A stretch of 60,994 nt of DNA from JBEBSD01 sp040394475 (GCA_040394475.1 JBEBSD010000036.1:1-60994), one strand, 5' to 3'. Shown: positions 1 to 9,539, counted from the stretch's first letter. The notes: generated from the letters alone by a model not told the origin. Program-made: numbers and translations.

Positions 1-155
1 TCATTCCCAAAAGCCAGTGGGACACCAGGGCTCCGTATACCTATGGAAGGGAAAAGGCTCCTTATGGAGAAGTGAATTCGCTGGGACCGGAAACGGCACC
101 CACTGTTTATAAGGCGCTTTCAGCAATCATCGGGGAAATGGAGGCACCCCGTTAA
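1..155 (+). CDS. C-terminal end of an unidentified protein (partial)
   Basis: An open frame enters from the left edge and gives about 50 residues ending EMEAPR before the TAA at 153-155. The visible tail is rich in Pro, Gly, Tyr and Glu and shows no motif I recognise, so no function is assigned. It is convergent with the DUF5686 gene, and the two stop codons overlap in the same TTAA. The reading frame has no internal stop over its whole visible length, but with so short a piece the call rests mainly on the tail-to-tail packing. Confidence 0.5.
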   Translation, partial: IPKSQWDTRAPYTYGREKAPYGEVNSLGPETAPTVYKALSAIIGEMEAPR

Positions 156-2872
156 AACGGAAAATTCATAGTAGTGCCGATCCGGAAAACCGTCTGCTGG
201 TAGCGGAACTTTTCAAAGCTGTTCACCACTTCGACCCGGAAAGGAAAGCGGATCCCGATGTCAAAGCCGTACCCCAGTTCGGTGTAATGGCGGGAATCGG
301 GGGTGGCGAGGTAATGCAGGATCACCGTCTCTTTAACCCCCAGTATCCGGAATAACGGGAGTTGCGTCAGCAGCAGCTGCCGGAATTCTGCCAGTGTATG
401 CAGCTCCGCAAATTGCCGGTCGGTGCTCAGGCGGTAGTAATCCAGCATCCGGAAGGTCCCGACCGGGTCGCCCAGCTGGAAGAAGAAGAGGTTGCCGGCA
501 AAATGGTTGAAGTCCGGGAAATGGACCTGGTTCCGGTTGAGAAAGGCTCCTGCAGCTACCTGGTACAACAGCCGGCTCTTAATACCTGTATTAAACCCGT
601 GTGTGATTTTTGCTTTCAGAAAATCAAAATCCGAGGTGCTGCCGAACCAGTTTGGAACCCCTTTCCGGTACTCGAGTGAAAACGCAGGGGTGTCGTCTTT
701 ATAATAAGTGGTTTTCCCTTTCTGAATCCGGTACTGCTGCCAGGGTTTCCAGGAAGCCGAAAGGCCGGCTGTAAACGCCAGGTGGTTTTCCATGGGTGTC
801 AGCGTGCCAGGCAGCTCTTCAAAGTACGGGTGCTGCGGCGTGTTGGAGGTGAAGTCCCGTTTATTCCAGTTAATCAGCCGGTAGCGGTACGCTTTTTCGG
901 CGTTGGCCAGGGCGGTACGGTCAGCATATTCGGCAAAGAACTTCAATTGGAAATGATCGTTGGACAACGATCGGTCAAAGCCGGCTCTCAGGTAGTCCTT
1001 CTGGTAAATTTTGGCGAGGTTTTGTTCGAAGAAAAGCGTGGACACGGAGTTGAGCAGCGGCGCAATGGGGGTATCGGGGTTCAATTGGGAAATCCCCCGG
1101 CCGCCCTGCAGGGAGAGGGTATTGCGTTGCCATCCATACTCCAGGACTCCGGAAGGAAGCAGTTTGTTGCGTTCCAGTGAATAGCGGGCCAGCGCGTCGG
1201 CCCGCAGCCGGTATCCGGTTTTACCGGGGACCGGTTTCCGGGTGTGCTGAAGAGAAAGTCCCAGCCCGTCCACTACCAGGCCTTCTACCGTATTGATCTG
1301 AAGCCCGGCCAGGGGACTTTTGTATTGCAATTTCCAGGATTTGTCTTTGGAAAGGGGATAGGTAGCTCCCAGGAAGAGGTCGCCGACTCCAAACGCGCCC
1401 TTATTGCGGGTCGGCCTGGCGGTTGTATCCCGGGCCGGGTTCCGCTGCCAGCGGTTCATCGCGGGTTCCTGCGACTTGCGCAGGAGCATGCTGTCCAGGC
1501 GATTGTAGCTGATGGTTTCCGCACGGGTAAGCGGTACGGTCCGTAAGGAATCCCAATAGGTGGAATTGCGGCGGTTGGCCATCGAATCCACTTCTGTGGT
1601 TTGCTCCCTTCTTTCCTTCATGTCTACATCTTCTCCCTGCTCTTTGGCCGTTTCAAACTGCTGTTTATCGTATTCCTTCATCAGCTTGCGGAGATTTTTG
1701 GCAGAAAACGACTTTTGGTCCCGGAGCAGTTCTTCCAGCTCTTTGGTTTTGAGATCCTGCTTGCTTACCTGTACCGACCGGGCTTCTTCCTGTTCCTTTT
1801 TTTCATCCAGCACTACAATTTCCGGGGCGAAGGTAGGATTGACCACGAGTTCGCTAAAGGTCTGGGCAATCACATAATCGCCTTTCCCTTTTACCCCGTA
1901 AATTCCTCCTTCCGCATGGAACTTCTGGTTGACGGGCATCCAGACCTGCTGGATAGGACTGTACAGCTGTTTAACCTCCAGGCGGAACCCCTGTTTATGC
2001 GTTTGCAGGTCCAGGCTGTAGAGGCACCAGAGATCTTCGATGATGTGGATGGTCCCTTTAAAGACGCCTTCACCGTAGGACTTGGGGGTCACTTTGATTT
2101 TGTTTACTTCCACACCATTTTCCCGGAAGGAACCCAGGTATTCAAATTTGTAATAGGCAAAGGCTTTGGGCGACAAAGGAGAAACGGTTTTGGCAATTTC
2201 CGGTTTATAAAAGCTGGTCAGAATGTATTCATTGGGATTAATCAGGCTATTGTCCTGGCTGTTGCGGGAGGCGATTACTTTCTGCTTGTATGTGTTGGGC
2301 TGGTGAAACTCAATTTCGGACACCGTTTCGTTGAGAATCGGCACCCCTTTCTTGAAATTCTCTTCGTTCGCAATTTTCTCCAGCCGTTTTTTTACCAGGA
2401 ATTCCAGGGGCAGGTCGGTGATGACCAGCGATGATTTGGTATAGGCTTTGGCCTTATAGCTGCTTACCTGTAGCAAATGGTAACGACTTTTGGCGATGGC
2501 CCTGCGCATAATGGTATAAGCCGGGTCTTCGTTGCCGGCGCCCACCCGGACTTCCGACAATTGCAGGGCTTGTTCAGCGAGTACGGCATCGAACACCTCC
2601 GTTTTATCCGTGATGGTGATGGCTTTCATACCGGTCTGATAGCCCAGGTACTGAAAAACCAGCTCGTAGTAGCCGGGTTTCAGATCGAGGCGGTAGGCGC
2701 CTTCCTCATTGGCAATGGTCCCGGTAGAGGTACCCCGGACCGCGATCGCCGCGTAAGGGAGGGGTTCCCCCTTTTGTGTTTTAACGGTGCCTTTGAGCCC
2801 GGTTTGCGCAGCCACGGAAATTCCGGAAAGAACACAGCATAAAAAAAGCAGGTAATGGCGGGTGGTCGGCAT
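152..2872 (-). CDS. DUF5686 / carboxypeptidase-regulatory-like outer-membrane protein
   Basis: Predicted outer-membrane protein of 906 residues. The start is placed at the ATG at 2872, because the next 20 residues form a clean signal peptide ending in VAAQ; an upstream in-frame ATG would bury it behind 18 polar residues. After the signal comes a CarboxypepD_reg-like beta-sandwich (about residues 22-105, containing LKGTVKTQKGEPLPYAAI), then the long DUF5686 region. A charged Lys/Glu/Gln-rich segment lies in the middle, followed by an antiparallel-strand-rich half ending in a terminal phenylalanine, as in beta-barrel proteins. The family is widespread in Bacteroidota and its substrate is unknown. 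It is last in a minus-strand run after the exonuclease gene, 131 bp away. Confidence 0.88.
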   Translation of the reverse strand: MPTTRHYLLFLCCVLSGISVAAQTGLKGTVKTQKGEPLPYAAIAVRGTSTGTIANEEGAYRLDLKPGYYELVFQYLGYQTGMKAITITDKTEVFDAVLAEQALQLSEVRVGAGNEDPAYTIMRRAIAKSRYHLLQVSSYKAKAYTKSSLVITDLPLEFLVKKRLEKIANEENFKKGVPILNETVSEIEFHQPNTYKQKVIASRNSQDNSLINPNEYILTSFYKPEIAKTVSPLSPKAFAYYKFEYLGSFRENGVEVNKIKVTPKSYGEGVFKGTIHIIEDLWCLYSLDLQTHKQGFRLEVKQLYSPIQQVWMPVNQKFHAEGGIYGVKGKGDYVIAQTFSELVVNPTFAPEIVVLDEKKEQEEARSVQVSKQDLKTKELEELLRDQKSFSAKNLRKLMKEYDKQQFETAKEQGEDVDMKERREQTTEVDSMANRRNSTYWDSLRTVPLTRAETISYNRLDSMLLRKSQEPAMNRWQRNPARDTTARPTRNKGAFGVGDLFLGATYPLSKDKSWKLQYKSPLAGLQINTVEGLVVDGLGLSLQHTRKPVPGKTGYRLRADALARYSLERNKLLPSGVLEYGWQRNTLSLQGGRGISQLNPDTPIAPLLNSVSTLFFEQNLAKIYQKDYLRAGFDRSLSNDHFQLKFFAEYADRTALANAEKAYRYRLINWNKRDFTSNTPQHPYFEELPGTLTPMENHLAFTAGLSASWKPWQQYRIQKGKTTYYKDDTPAFSLEYRKGVPNWFGSTSDFDFLKAKITHGFNTGIKSRLLYQVAAGAFLNRNQVHFPDFNHFAGNLFFFQLGDPVGTFRMLDYYRLSTDRQFAELHTLAEFRQLLLTQLPLFRILGVKETVILHYLATPDSRHYTELGYGFDIGIRFPFRVEVVNSFEKFRYQQTVFRIGTTMNFPF

Positions 2873-3003
2873 GGCTATCGTATGTGGTCTGGACTGTAAA
2901 GGTACAGATTGTCTGAAAGATGACAAAGCGCACCGGATGGTTGTACGAGAGCAACCATCCGGTGACCATCTGCCCGGTTACGAGTGAAGAGAGTGATCGA
3001 TGC

Positions 3004-3792
3004 TCAGGATTCTTCCTGCAGGGCGAGCACCACCGGGCAATGATCGGAATGAACGGCGGCAGGCAGATAATGGCAGTCCAGCAGGCGGGATTGCAGGGTG
3101 TCGCTAACGGAAAAGTAATCGATCCGCCATCCTTTGTTATTGGCCCGGGCGTTGGCGCGATACGTCCACCAGCTGTAGGCAATCGTGTCAGGATACAGGA
3201 AGCGGAATGCGTCGGTGAACCCGTTCCGGAACCACTGGGTCATCCAGGCCCGTTCTTCGGGCAGAAAGCCGGAGCTTTTTTTATTGCCCACCGGGTCATG
3301 AATATCGTCGGACGTGTGCGCAATATTGTAATCGCCGCAGATGATAAGCTTGCTGCGTTCCTTGCGGAGCTCGTCGACATAGGTAAAGAAGTCATTCAGA
3401 AACTGCATTTTGACGGTCTGGCGCACTTCGCCGGTAGTACCCGAAGGAAAATAACAGTTAAGCACGGTCAGGTCCTCGAAGTCGGCCCGCAATACACGGC
3501 CCTCACTGTCATAAAAAGGGATGCCGCAGCCGGATACCACCAGGTCAGGGGGTATCCGGGAGAGCATGGCCACACCACTGTAGCCTTTTTTGACGGCCGG
3601 GAACCAGCCGATCACCTGGTAGCCGAGCGCTTCCAGGCCCGACAGGTCGACCTGTTCCTGCTGCGCCTTTACTTCCTGCAGGCAGAGCAGATCAAACGGA
3701 GTTTGACGGAAAGGATTGGTCTGAAGCCATTCCGCCAAACCGTTTTTGAGGGCGGCACGGATCCCGTTTACATTGTACGAAAGGATATGCAT
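3004..3792 (-). CDS. xth: Exodeoxyribonuclease III (AP endonuclease, ExoIII/Xth family)
   Basis: A 262-residue enzyme of the Mg-dependent endonuclease/exonuclease/phosphatase fold that repairs abasic sites and 3' blocked ends. Family signatures are all present: SYNVNGIRA with the metal-site Asn at residue 7, LCLQEVKAQ with the catalytic Glu at 40, CGDYNIAH for the Asp/Asn pair, and SDHCPV near the C-terminus for the final Asp-His. Length matches the family (about 255-270). One base separates it from the upstream permease gene, so the two are very likely co-transcribed, with mutS a little further upstream. Confidence 0.95.
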   Translation of the reverse strand: MHILSYNVNGIRAALKNGLAEWLQTNPFRQTPFDLLCLQEVKAQQEQVDLSGLEALGYQVIGWFPAVKKGYSGVAMLSRIPPDLVVSGCGIPFYDSEGRVLRADFEDLTVLNCYFPSGTTGEVRQTVKMQFLNDFFTYVDELRKERSKLIICGDYNIAHTSDDIHDPVGNKKSSGFLPEERAWMTQWFRNGFTDAFRFLYPDTIAYSWWTYRANARANNKGWRIDYFSVSDTLQSRLLDCHYLPAAVHSDHCPVVLALQEES

Positions 3793-3793
3793 A

Positions 3794-4993
3794 TCAGGTC
3801 AACCGGGCTGCGCCATTCTTTTTATCTTTGAAAAACAGGATAAACAACACCAGCACGACCGCTGAAATACCGGCCGGAACCAGCCAGATACTGGTCCAGT
3901 CCTTTACCTGGTCATGGGTGTAGAAGTCGGCTACCACGCCTGCAAGCCAGGAGCCGATCCCCATCCCGATCCCGTAGGTGGCAATGTAGATAAGCCCCTG
4001 CGCCGACGATTTGATTTTTTCCCCGGCGCGATTGTCCGTGTAAATCTGGCCGGTCACAAAGAAAAAGTCATAACAAACCCCATGAAGCACAATGGCCAGG
4101 TAAAGCATCCATTCACTGGAACCCGCATCCCCGTAACCAAACCCGACAAACCGTATGATCCATGCGACCAGTCCCATGATCAGCATCCATTTTACACCGA
4201 AACGGGAATACACAATCGGGATCAGGAGCATGAAAATAATCTCGGAGGCCTGTCCCAGCGACATTTTGTTTTCCACGTTCGTCATACCGGAGTCGGTCAG
4301 GGAAGGATTGGCCCAGGCATAATAAAACGAAAGGGGAATGCAGATAAGGATCGACGAGATAACGAAAATCAGGAACGAACGGTCTTTAAACAACTGAAAG
4401 GCATCCAGCCCCAGAATAGCGGAAATAGATTTACCTTCCGAAGGTTTGGGAGGCGTGTCGGGCAGGGTGAACGCGAAAAGACCGAGTACGAGCGAGGTGT
4501 ACATGGAGATTTCAAAAATGGTCACTTTGTCTCCGAAGCTGTAAAAGCCGATAATATTCGTGACGACGATCCAGGCAATGGTGCCCATGACGCGGATAGC
4601 GGGGAACTCTTTCTCGGAGCTGACCATTTGCTGCATGGCAATGGAATTCCCCAGGGCCAGGGTAGGGGCATAGCTGATACAGTACAAAAGGATCATCCAG
4701 AAAAAGGTATCCGGATTGTCAGTCTGGATCAGGAAATAGAGGATAACTGCCCCCAGCAGGTTAAGAACACCCAATACCTTTTGGGCAGCAAAGTAACGGT
4801 CGGCCACCAGGCCGACAAAAAAAGGGGCAATAATCATAGCAAGGGAAAAAGCCACGTAAGCATTTCCAACCTGAGTACCGCTGGCGCCCAATTGTATGGT
4901 CATGTATTTACTCATTTGTCCATACCATGATCCCCAGATAAAAAACTGGAGAAACATCATGAGCATTAACTGGATCCGGGTTGCTGGTTTCAT
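3794..4993 (-). CDS. MFS transporter, nucleoside:H+ symporter (NupG/XapB) type
   Basis: A 399-residue inner-membrane protein with about twelve hydrophobic segments. The N-terminus (LMMFLQFFIWGSWYG) and the following tract with LGASGTQVGNAY resemble the nucleoside-H+ symporter family, as does the overall length. Bacteroidota carry many such proteins and their substrates are often untested, so nucleoside uptake is a family-level expectation. Its neighbours are mutS (63 bp upstream) and the ExoIII gene (1 bp downstream). This arrangement gives a plausible DNA repair and nucleoside salvage unit, although this may simply be housekeeping co-transcription. Confidence 0.85.
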   Translation of the reverse strand: MKPATRIQLMLMMFLQFFIWGSWYGQMSKYMTIQLGASGTQVGNAYVAFSLAMIIAPFFVGLVADRYFAAQKVLGVLNLLGAVILYFLIQTDNPDTFFWMILLYCISYAPTLALGNSIAMQQMVSSEKEFPAIRVMGTIAWIVVTNIIGFYSFGDKVTIFEISMYTSLVLGLFAFTLPDTPPKPSEGKSISAILGLDAFQLFKDRSFLIFVISSILICIPLSFYYAWANPSLTDSGMTNVENKMSLGQASEIIFMLLIPIVYSRFGVKWMLIMGLVAWIIRFVGFGYGDAGSSEWMLYLAIVLHGVCYDFFFVTGQIYTDNRAGEKIKSSAQGLIYIATYGIGMGIGSWLAGVVADFYTHDQVKDWTSIWLVPAGISAVVLVLFILFFKDKKNGAARLT

Positions 4994-5056
4994 ATGCGTT
5001 GGTTAATGGGTTAAGAGGTACTGGTTGAATGGTTGTTCACTAAAACTTGCTGCCGA

Positions 5057-7699
5057 TCAGGTAACCAGCTTTTTAAATTCATTGAGTTTGAGCAGGGCTT
5101 CAATAGGCGACAAGGTATTGACATCCAGTCCGTCCAGCGCCTTTTTCAGGGCATCCAGGCGCGGGTCTGCGGGCTCAAAAATACTCAACTGGTAATTGTT
5201 TTTGGGGATTTCCTTTATTTTTTGCCGGTGATGGCCCGTTACATGCTCTTTTTCCAGATGCCGCATGATTTCGTCCGCACGCAGTACGATAGGCTGCGGC
5301 ATACCGGCTATCTGGGCTACATGGATCCCGAAGCTATGGGCGCTGCCGCCCGGTTTCAGCTTTCGGAGAAAGATGATTTTTCCATCCACTTCTTTTACCG
5401 AAACATTGAAGTTGCGAATGCGGGCAAAATCTTCTTCCAGTTGGTTGAGTTCGTGGTAATGGGTAGCAAAAAGGGTTTTGGGACGGAAATGCGGGTGTTT
5501 GTGCAGGTATTCAGTGATGGCCCAGGCAATGGAGACCCCGTCGTAGGTACTGGTACCCCGTCCGATCTCATCCATTAATACCAGGCTGCGGTGGCTGAGG
5601 TTATTGAGGATACTGGCTGTTTCTGTCATTTCGACCATAAACGTACTTTCTCCGCGGCTCAGGTTGTCACTGGCGCCTACCCGTGTGAAAATTTTATCGA
5701 CCAGGCCGATGGCTGCAGCCCGGGCCGGGACAAAGCTTCCCATCTGGGCCATCAGTACAATCAGCGCTGTCTGCCGGAGCAGGGCCGACTTTCCGGCCAT
5801 GTTGGGCCCGGTGATGATAATGATCTGCTGCGTCTCGTCGTCCAGATACAGGTCATTGGGGATGTAGGTTTCCCCGGCAGGAAGCTGCTGTTCAATTACG
5901 GGATGGCGTCCTGCTTTGATGTCGAGCTTATTCCCTTCGCTGATTTCGGGTTTGACATAATTGTTTTTCCGGGCATTGGTGGCGAAAGAGGCCAGCACAT
6001 CCAGTTCCGAAAGGGTCCGGGCGTTTTGCTGGATGGCGCCGATGTATTCCGTGGCAAGCAGTGCCAGTTCGTTGTAGAGCCGTTGCTCAATGGCAAAAAT
6101 ACGGTCTTCCGCATTCAGGATCTTCTCTTCATACTCTTTCAGTTCCATGGTGATATACCGCTCGGCATTGACCAGCGTCTGCTTGCGGATCCATTCCGCC
6201 GGGACTTTCTCCTTATGGGCATTGCTAACCTCGAGGTAGTACCCGAAAACTTTGTTGTACGCAATTTTCAGGGATGGGATCCGGGTTTTCTCACTTTCCC
6301 GGATCTGCAGCTGCAAGAGGTAGTCCTTCCCCGCATAAGCGATCTTGTGCAGCTCGTCCAGCTCTTCATGGACGCCTGTTTTGATCAGGTTGCCCTGGTT
6401 GGAGACGATGGGGGCATCTTCCCGTAATTCTGTTTCAATTTTCTGAAGCAACGATTCGCAGGGATTGAGCTGGTCGTAGAACTTTTGTATAACCCCCGGT
6501 GTCAGAGACGGATTGCCTTCCCCGGTTTTTTCCTGGATAGTGAGCTGTAATAGCTGGCGGATCGGCTGAATTTGGTTGAGGGCTTTTTTGAGCTGCCCCA
6601 TTTCCCTAGGGTTGATGCGCCGTACGGCAACTTTGGAGATCAGCCGCTCCAGGTCCCCGATGGGTTTGAGGTGCTGTGTGAGCGATTCGAGGAGGGATTT
6701 ATCTCTCAGGAGAAAGTCGACGGTGTTCAGGCGCTCGTCGATCAGTACTTTTTCTTTCAGGGGCAGGACGGTCCAGCGACGCAGCAGGCGTGCGCCCATG
6801 GGGGTTACCGTCTGGTCGAGGATCTGGATCAGGGGTACGCCGCCCTCCTGCTGGGGATAGACCAGTTCCAGGTTCCGGATGGTAAAGCGGTCGAGCCATA
6901 CGTGGCTGTCTTCCTCCAGCCGGGTGATCCGGTTGATGTGCTCGATTTCCTTGTGTTCGGTTTCGAGCAGGTAATGGATGATTACGCCGGCGGTAATGAT
7001 GCCCAAAGGCAGGGTGTCGATTCCGAATCCTTTGAGGGTCTTTGTCCTGAAGTGCGTGGTGAGCTTTTCGAAGGAAAAATCGTAGCCGAAACACCAGTCT
7101 TCCAGTTGAAAGGTATGGAACTTGTCGCCAAATGCCTGTAAGAACAGATTTTTTTCTTTTTTCGAAAAGAGGATCTCGGAAGGCATCAGGCTTTGCAGGA
7201 GCTTATCGACATAGGCGATGTTGCCCTGTGCGGTCATGAATTCTCCTGTAGAGATGTCCAGAAAAGCCACTCCCAGCCGGTCCTCGCTGCCGAAATGGAC
7301 GGCAGCCAGGTAATTGTTCTTCCGGATATCCAGGACATTATCGTTGAGGGAAACACCCGGCGTGACCAGTTCGGTGACGCCCCGTTTGACAATCCCTTTC
7401 GCAGTAGCAGGATCTTCCAGCTGGTCGCAAATGGCGACGCGTTCCCCCGCCCGGACGAGTTTGGGAAGGTAGTTATCAAGGGAATGATGCGGGAAACCGG
7501 CCAGTTCTTCGTGTGCGCCGCCGTTGTTGCGGCGGGTGAGGACGATCCCGAGTATTTTCGATGCCCGGATGGCGTCTTCTCCAAACGTTTCATAAAAATC
7601 ACCTACTCTGAAAAGTAACAATGCCCCCGGATATTTCGCCTTTATCTGATTGTACTGTTTGTTCAGTGGCGTCTCTTTAGGTGCTGACGGTTTTGCCAA
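5057..7699 (-). CDS. mutS: DNA mismatch repair protein MutS
   Basis: Recognises base mismatches and small loops and recruits MutL. Using the TTG at 7699 it is 880 residues. The mismatch-binding Phe-x-Glu is in FRVGDFYETF near the N-terminus, the Walker A GPNMAGKS starts near residue 631, Walker B ends in VLMDEIGRG near 711, and TLFATHYHEL follows. The start was set at TTG because the protein then begins (M)AKPSAPKETPL, directly followed by the usual MutS opening NKQYNQIKAKYPGA. An in-frame ATG at 7774 would add 25 residues, hydrophobic in part, from an AT-rich stretch that looks like untranslated leader. It heads a likely transcription unit with the permease and ExoIII genes. Confidence 0.96.
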   Translation of the reverse strand: MAKPSAPKETPLNKQYNQIKAKYPGALLLFRVGDFYETFGEDAIRASKILGIVLTRRNNGGAHEELAGFPHHSLDNYLPKLVRAGERVAICDQLEDPATAKGIVKRGVTELVTPGVSLNDNVLDIRKNNYLAAVHFGSEDRLGVAFLDISTGEFMTAQGNIAYVDKLLQSLMPSEILFSKKEKNLFLQAFGDKFHTFQLEDWCFGYDFSFEKLTTHFRTKTLKGFGIDTLPLGIITAGVIIHYLLETEHKEIEHINRITRLEEDSHVWLDRFTIRNLELVYPQQEGGVPLIQILDQTVTPMGARLLRRWTVLPLKEKVLIDERLNTVDFLLRDKSLLESLTQHLKPIGDLERLISKVAVRRINPREMGQLKKALNQIQPIRQLLQLTIQEKTGEGNPSLTPGVIQKFYDQLNPCESLLQKIETELREDAPIVSNQGNLIKTGVHEELDELHKIAYAGKDYLLQLQIRESEKTRIPSLKIAYNKVFGYYLEVSNAHKEKVPAEWIRKQTLVNAERYITMELKEYEEKILNAEDRIFAIEQRLYNELALLATEYIGAIQQNARTLSELDVLASFATNARKNNYVKPEISEGNKLDIKAGRHPVIEQQLPAGETYIPNDLYLDDETQQIIIITGPNMAGKSALLRQTALIVLMAQMGSFVPARAAAIGLVDKIFTRVGASDNLSRGESTFMVEMTETASILNNLSHRSLVLMDEIGRGTSTYDGVSIAWAITEYLHKHPHFRPKTLFATHYHELNQLEEDFARIRNFNVSVKEVDGKIIFLRKLKPGGSAHSFGIHVAQIAGMPQPIVLRADEIMRHLEKEHVTGHHRQKIKEIPKNNYQLSIFEPADPRLDALKKALDGLDVNTLSPIEALLKLNEFKKLVT

Positions 7700-7780
7700 A
7701 AGTAAAAATAGTTTTGTTGTTAAACGTAAATGCGCTACGGGGTTACTATAGCTAGATTTTGTAAAAATAAACATAAAAGG

Positions 7781-8848
7781 CTAAAATAAGCGCATTTGTC
7801 CTTTCCTCAGAAACTGATGGGTATCCAGTTCGGGTGGGGTCCGTCCGGAAAGGTAGCGTTTCCGGGCAATCTGGTGGAGTTGGTGGATGTTGGAAGCGAA
7901 ATTTCCTTCTCCCTTCATACGGGTAAAAAAGCGGGAGTCGTTCAGGTTCCCGTCATGGCAATCCCGGATCTGGTGCAGTACTTTTTCGGCCCGGTCGGGA
8001 AAATGGTGATGGATCCAGTCGGTAAACAGACCGGCAATGGCGCCGTTGAGCCACACTACCGTGAAACCCGCCCAGCAGGCGCCGTTCGCCGCCGCTTTCC
8101 GGATGAGGTCGGGGATCTCGTGGTCGTTGAGCCCGGGAATGATGGGGGCGGTCATGACTCCCACAGGGACGCCGGCTTCGTGCAGGGTTCGGATCACGGC
8201 CAGCCGGCGCTGCCCGGTAACCGTGCGGGGTTCAAGCGCCCTTCGCAATTCCTCGTTCAGGGTTGTCAGGGAGACTGCCGTGGAAACCAGGTTCCGCGCC
8301 GCCAGTTCGCGCAGCAGGTCAAGGTCGCGGAGGACAAGGGTATTTTTGGTCAGGATGGATACGGGATTGCGGTAGCGGAGACACACCTCGAGTAACTGGC
8401 GGGTCAGCCGGAACTCCTTTTCGGCGGGCTGATAGCAGTCGGTATTCCCGGATAAATGGATGACGGCAGGTACCCAGCTCTTGGAATTGAACAGTTTTTC
8501 CAGCAGATAAGGGGCATTTTTCTTGACAATAATTTTGGCCTCGAAGTCGAGTCCGGCGGAGAATCCCCAGTACTCGTGTGAGTTCCGGGCATAACAGTAA
8601 ATACAACCGTGCTCACAGCCCCGATAGGGATTGATCGAGATAAAATTGTGTATATCGGGACTGTCGGATACGGAAACAATGGTTTTGGGGGTATCGAAAA
8701 TAAACCGGGTGCGGGGTGCAGGTTCTTCGTAATCCGGATCGTCGTCAACACCCTGGCTGGTGTCTAGCTGGTGCCTGGAAAAACGATTGGGGCTGTTGCC
8801 CGCAGCTCCCCGCCCTTTGGGAACGTTGCTGTTCTTTTGCATTTGCAT
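7781..8848 (-). CDS. PA0069-family radical SAM protein (spore photoproduct lyase-like)
   Basis: A 355-residue radical SAM enzyme. The 4Fe-4S/SAM motif CEHGCIYC has its cysteines at residues 78, 82 and 85, preceded by INPYRG, which is typical of the PA0069 group. The N-terminal KGRGAAGNSPNRF segment is also characteristic of that group. The reaction is not known; relatives of the spore photoproduct lyase branch act on DNA lesions, and the neighbouring mutS makes a repair role worth testing, but this is inference. A second in-frame ATG two codons in (residue 3) is an equally possible start. Confidence 0.88.
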   Translation of the reverse strand: MQMQKNSNVPKGRGAAGNSPNRFSRHQLDTSQGVDDDPDYEEPAPRTRFIFDTPKTIVSVSDSPDIHNFISINPYRGCEHGCIYCYARNSHEYWGFSAGLDFEAKIIVKKNAPYLLEKLFNSKSWVPAVIHLSGNTDCYQPAEKEFRLTRQLLEVCLRYRNPVSILTKNTLVLRDLDLLRELAARNLVSTAVSLTTLNEELRRALEPRTVTGQRRLAVIRTLHEAGVPVGVMTAPIIPGLNDHEIPDLIRKAAANGACWAGFTVVWLNGAIAGLFTDWIHHHFPDRAEKVLHQIRDCHDGNLNDSRFFTRMKGEGNFASNIHQLHQIARKRYLSGRTPPELDTHQFLRKGQMRLF

Positions 8849-8933
8849 TAAATTGGTTATGATACAAATATATTATATAGTATAAATATATCATATTGTT
8901 TTTGGGAAACACTGTGGTATAGGGCTTGGGGGG

Positions 8934-9000
8934 ATTCGGCTCTCGGCTATCGGATTTCAGCTGTCGGCTATCGGAGATTCGGTTATCGGCTGTCGGAGAT
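8934..9000. repeat. Degenerate 7-bp repeat array (array 1 of 4)
   Basis: A run of about nine heptamers of the type TATCGGC / TTTCAGC / TGTCGGC, the complement of the CGATAGC/TGATAGC units seen in three other spacers of the window. Units follow each other without spacers. The array lies in the 690-bp gap between the radical SAM and SGNH genes and has no coding capacity of its own. Confidence 0.8.
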
Positions 9001-9027
9001 GTTGACCTGCTGCTCTTTCCGTGTTCG

Positions 9028-9083
9028 GATCGGGTCGCGCAGATCGGGTCACGCTGATCGGGTCACGTTGACCGGGTCACGGA
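9028..9083. repeat. 14-bp tandem repeat, four copies
   Basis: Four imperfect copies of GATCGGGTCACGCT, i.e. two alternating heptamers (GATCGGG and TCACGNN). A further isolated copy-like stretch (GACCGGGTCACGTCGA) follows at about 9179-9194. Non-coding. The 14-bp period is twice the heptamer period of the neighbouring array, suggesting a related expansion process. Confidence 0.8.
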
Positions 9084-9204
9084 CCCGTGTCTGACGCGTG
9101 ATTAGACGCAGGTCGGGAGACCTGCTGTCACCCTCCCGTCGTCATGACGAGGGAGAGCGGTGAAAGCGGTTCACACTGACCGGGTCACGTCGACGGTGAA
9201 AGGG

Positions 9205-9240
9205 CGAGGGCGGCTTCCCGAGGGCGGCTTCCCGAGGGCG
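9205..9240. repeat. 14-bp tandem repeat CGAGGGCGGCTTCC
   Basis: Two perfect copies (9205-9218 and 9219-9232) and a partial third. Same non-coding spacer and same 14-bp period as the repeat at 9028, but a different unit sequence. Confidence 0.75.
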
Positions 9241-9287
9241 GGCTTCGGACCCGCGAACCGGTAACAATGCCCTCGGTGGCTGTTAAA

Positions 9288-9360
9288 ATGTCGGCCCTAC
9301 AGGCCTTCCTGCCAGGTGCTGGGTGCCTTTTCTACCAAAATGCCGCCCCGATAGGGCTTT
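9288..9360. repeat. Two REP-like short palindromic elements
   Basis: Two related units of about 21 bp, at 9288-9307 (ATGTCGGCCCTACAGGCCTT) and 9340-9360 (ATGCCGCCCC, GATA loop, GGGCTTT). Each is a small GC-rich hairpin with the same flanks. A third unit occurs at 31417-31437, so this looks like a dispersed intergenic family. The rest of this spacer holds further hairpins, for example CAGGTC/GACCTG near 9110-9125, and I see no convincing gene in it. Confidence 0.6.
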
Positions 9361-9539
9361 TCAGTATTGAAATTACCTGTTGTTATCTGTCGTGCGTGCG
9401 GACAGTTTTGCCGGAGAGGGGGCAAAACCTGATCTCTGGTCAGACAATCTCAAAGACAAAGCGGGAAAAAATGGAAAATTAGGCTAGTTTCGTGTATCAG
9501 GTTTTCCGGACATGCAGCACATCAGAAATATTTTCAGTA

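Noticed and set aside
1601..2434. Long plus-strand frame opposite the DUF5686 gene, 277 codons
   Set aside because: Shadow of a clear coding frame on the other strand. The same applies to other long antisense frames, for example within pyc (28693-29451) and the SusC gene (57664-58362).
9267..9482. Plus-strand open frame of 71 codons before the SGNH gene
   Set aside because: It runs through two REP-like palindromes, has no recognisable domain, and its composition is that of the surrounding repeat spacer.
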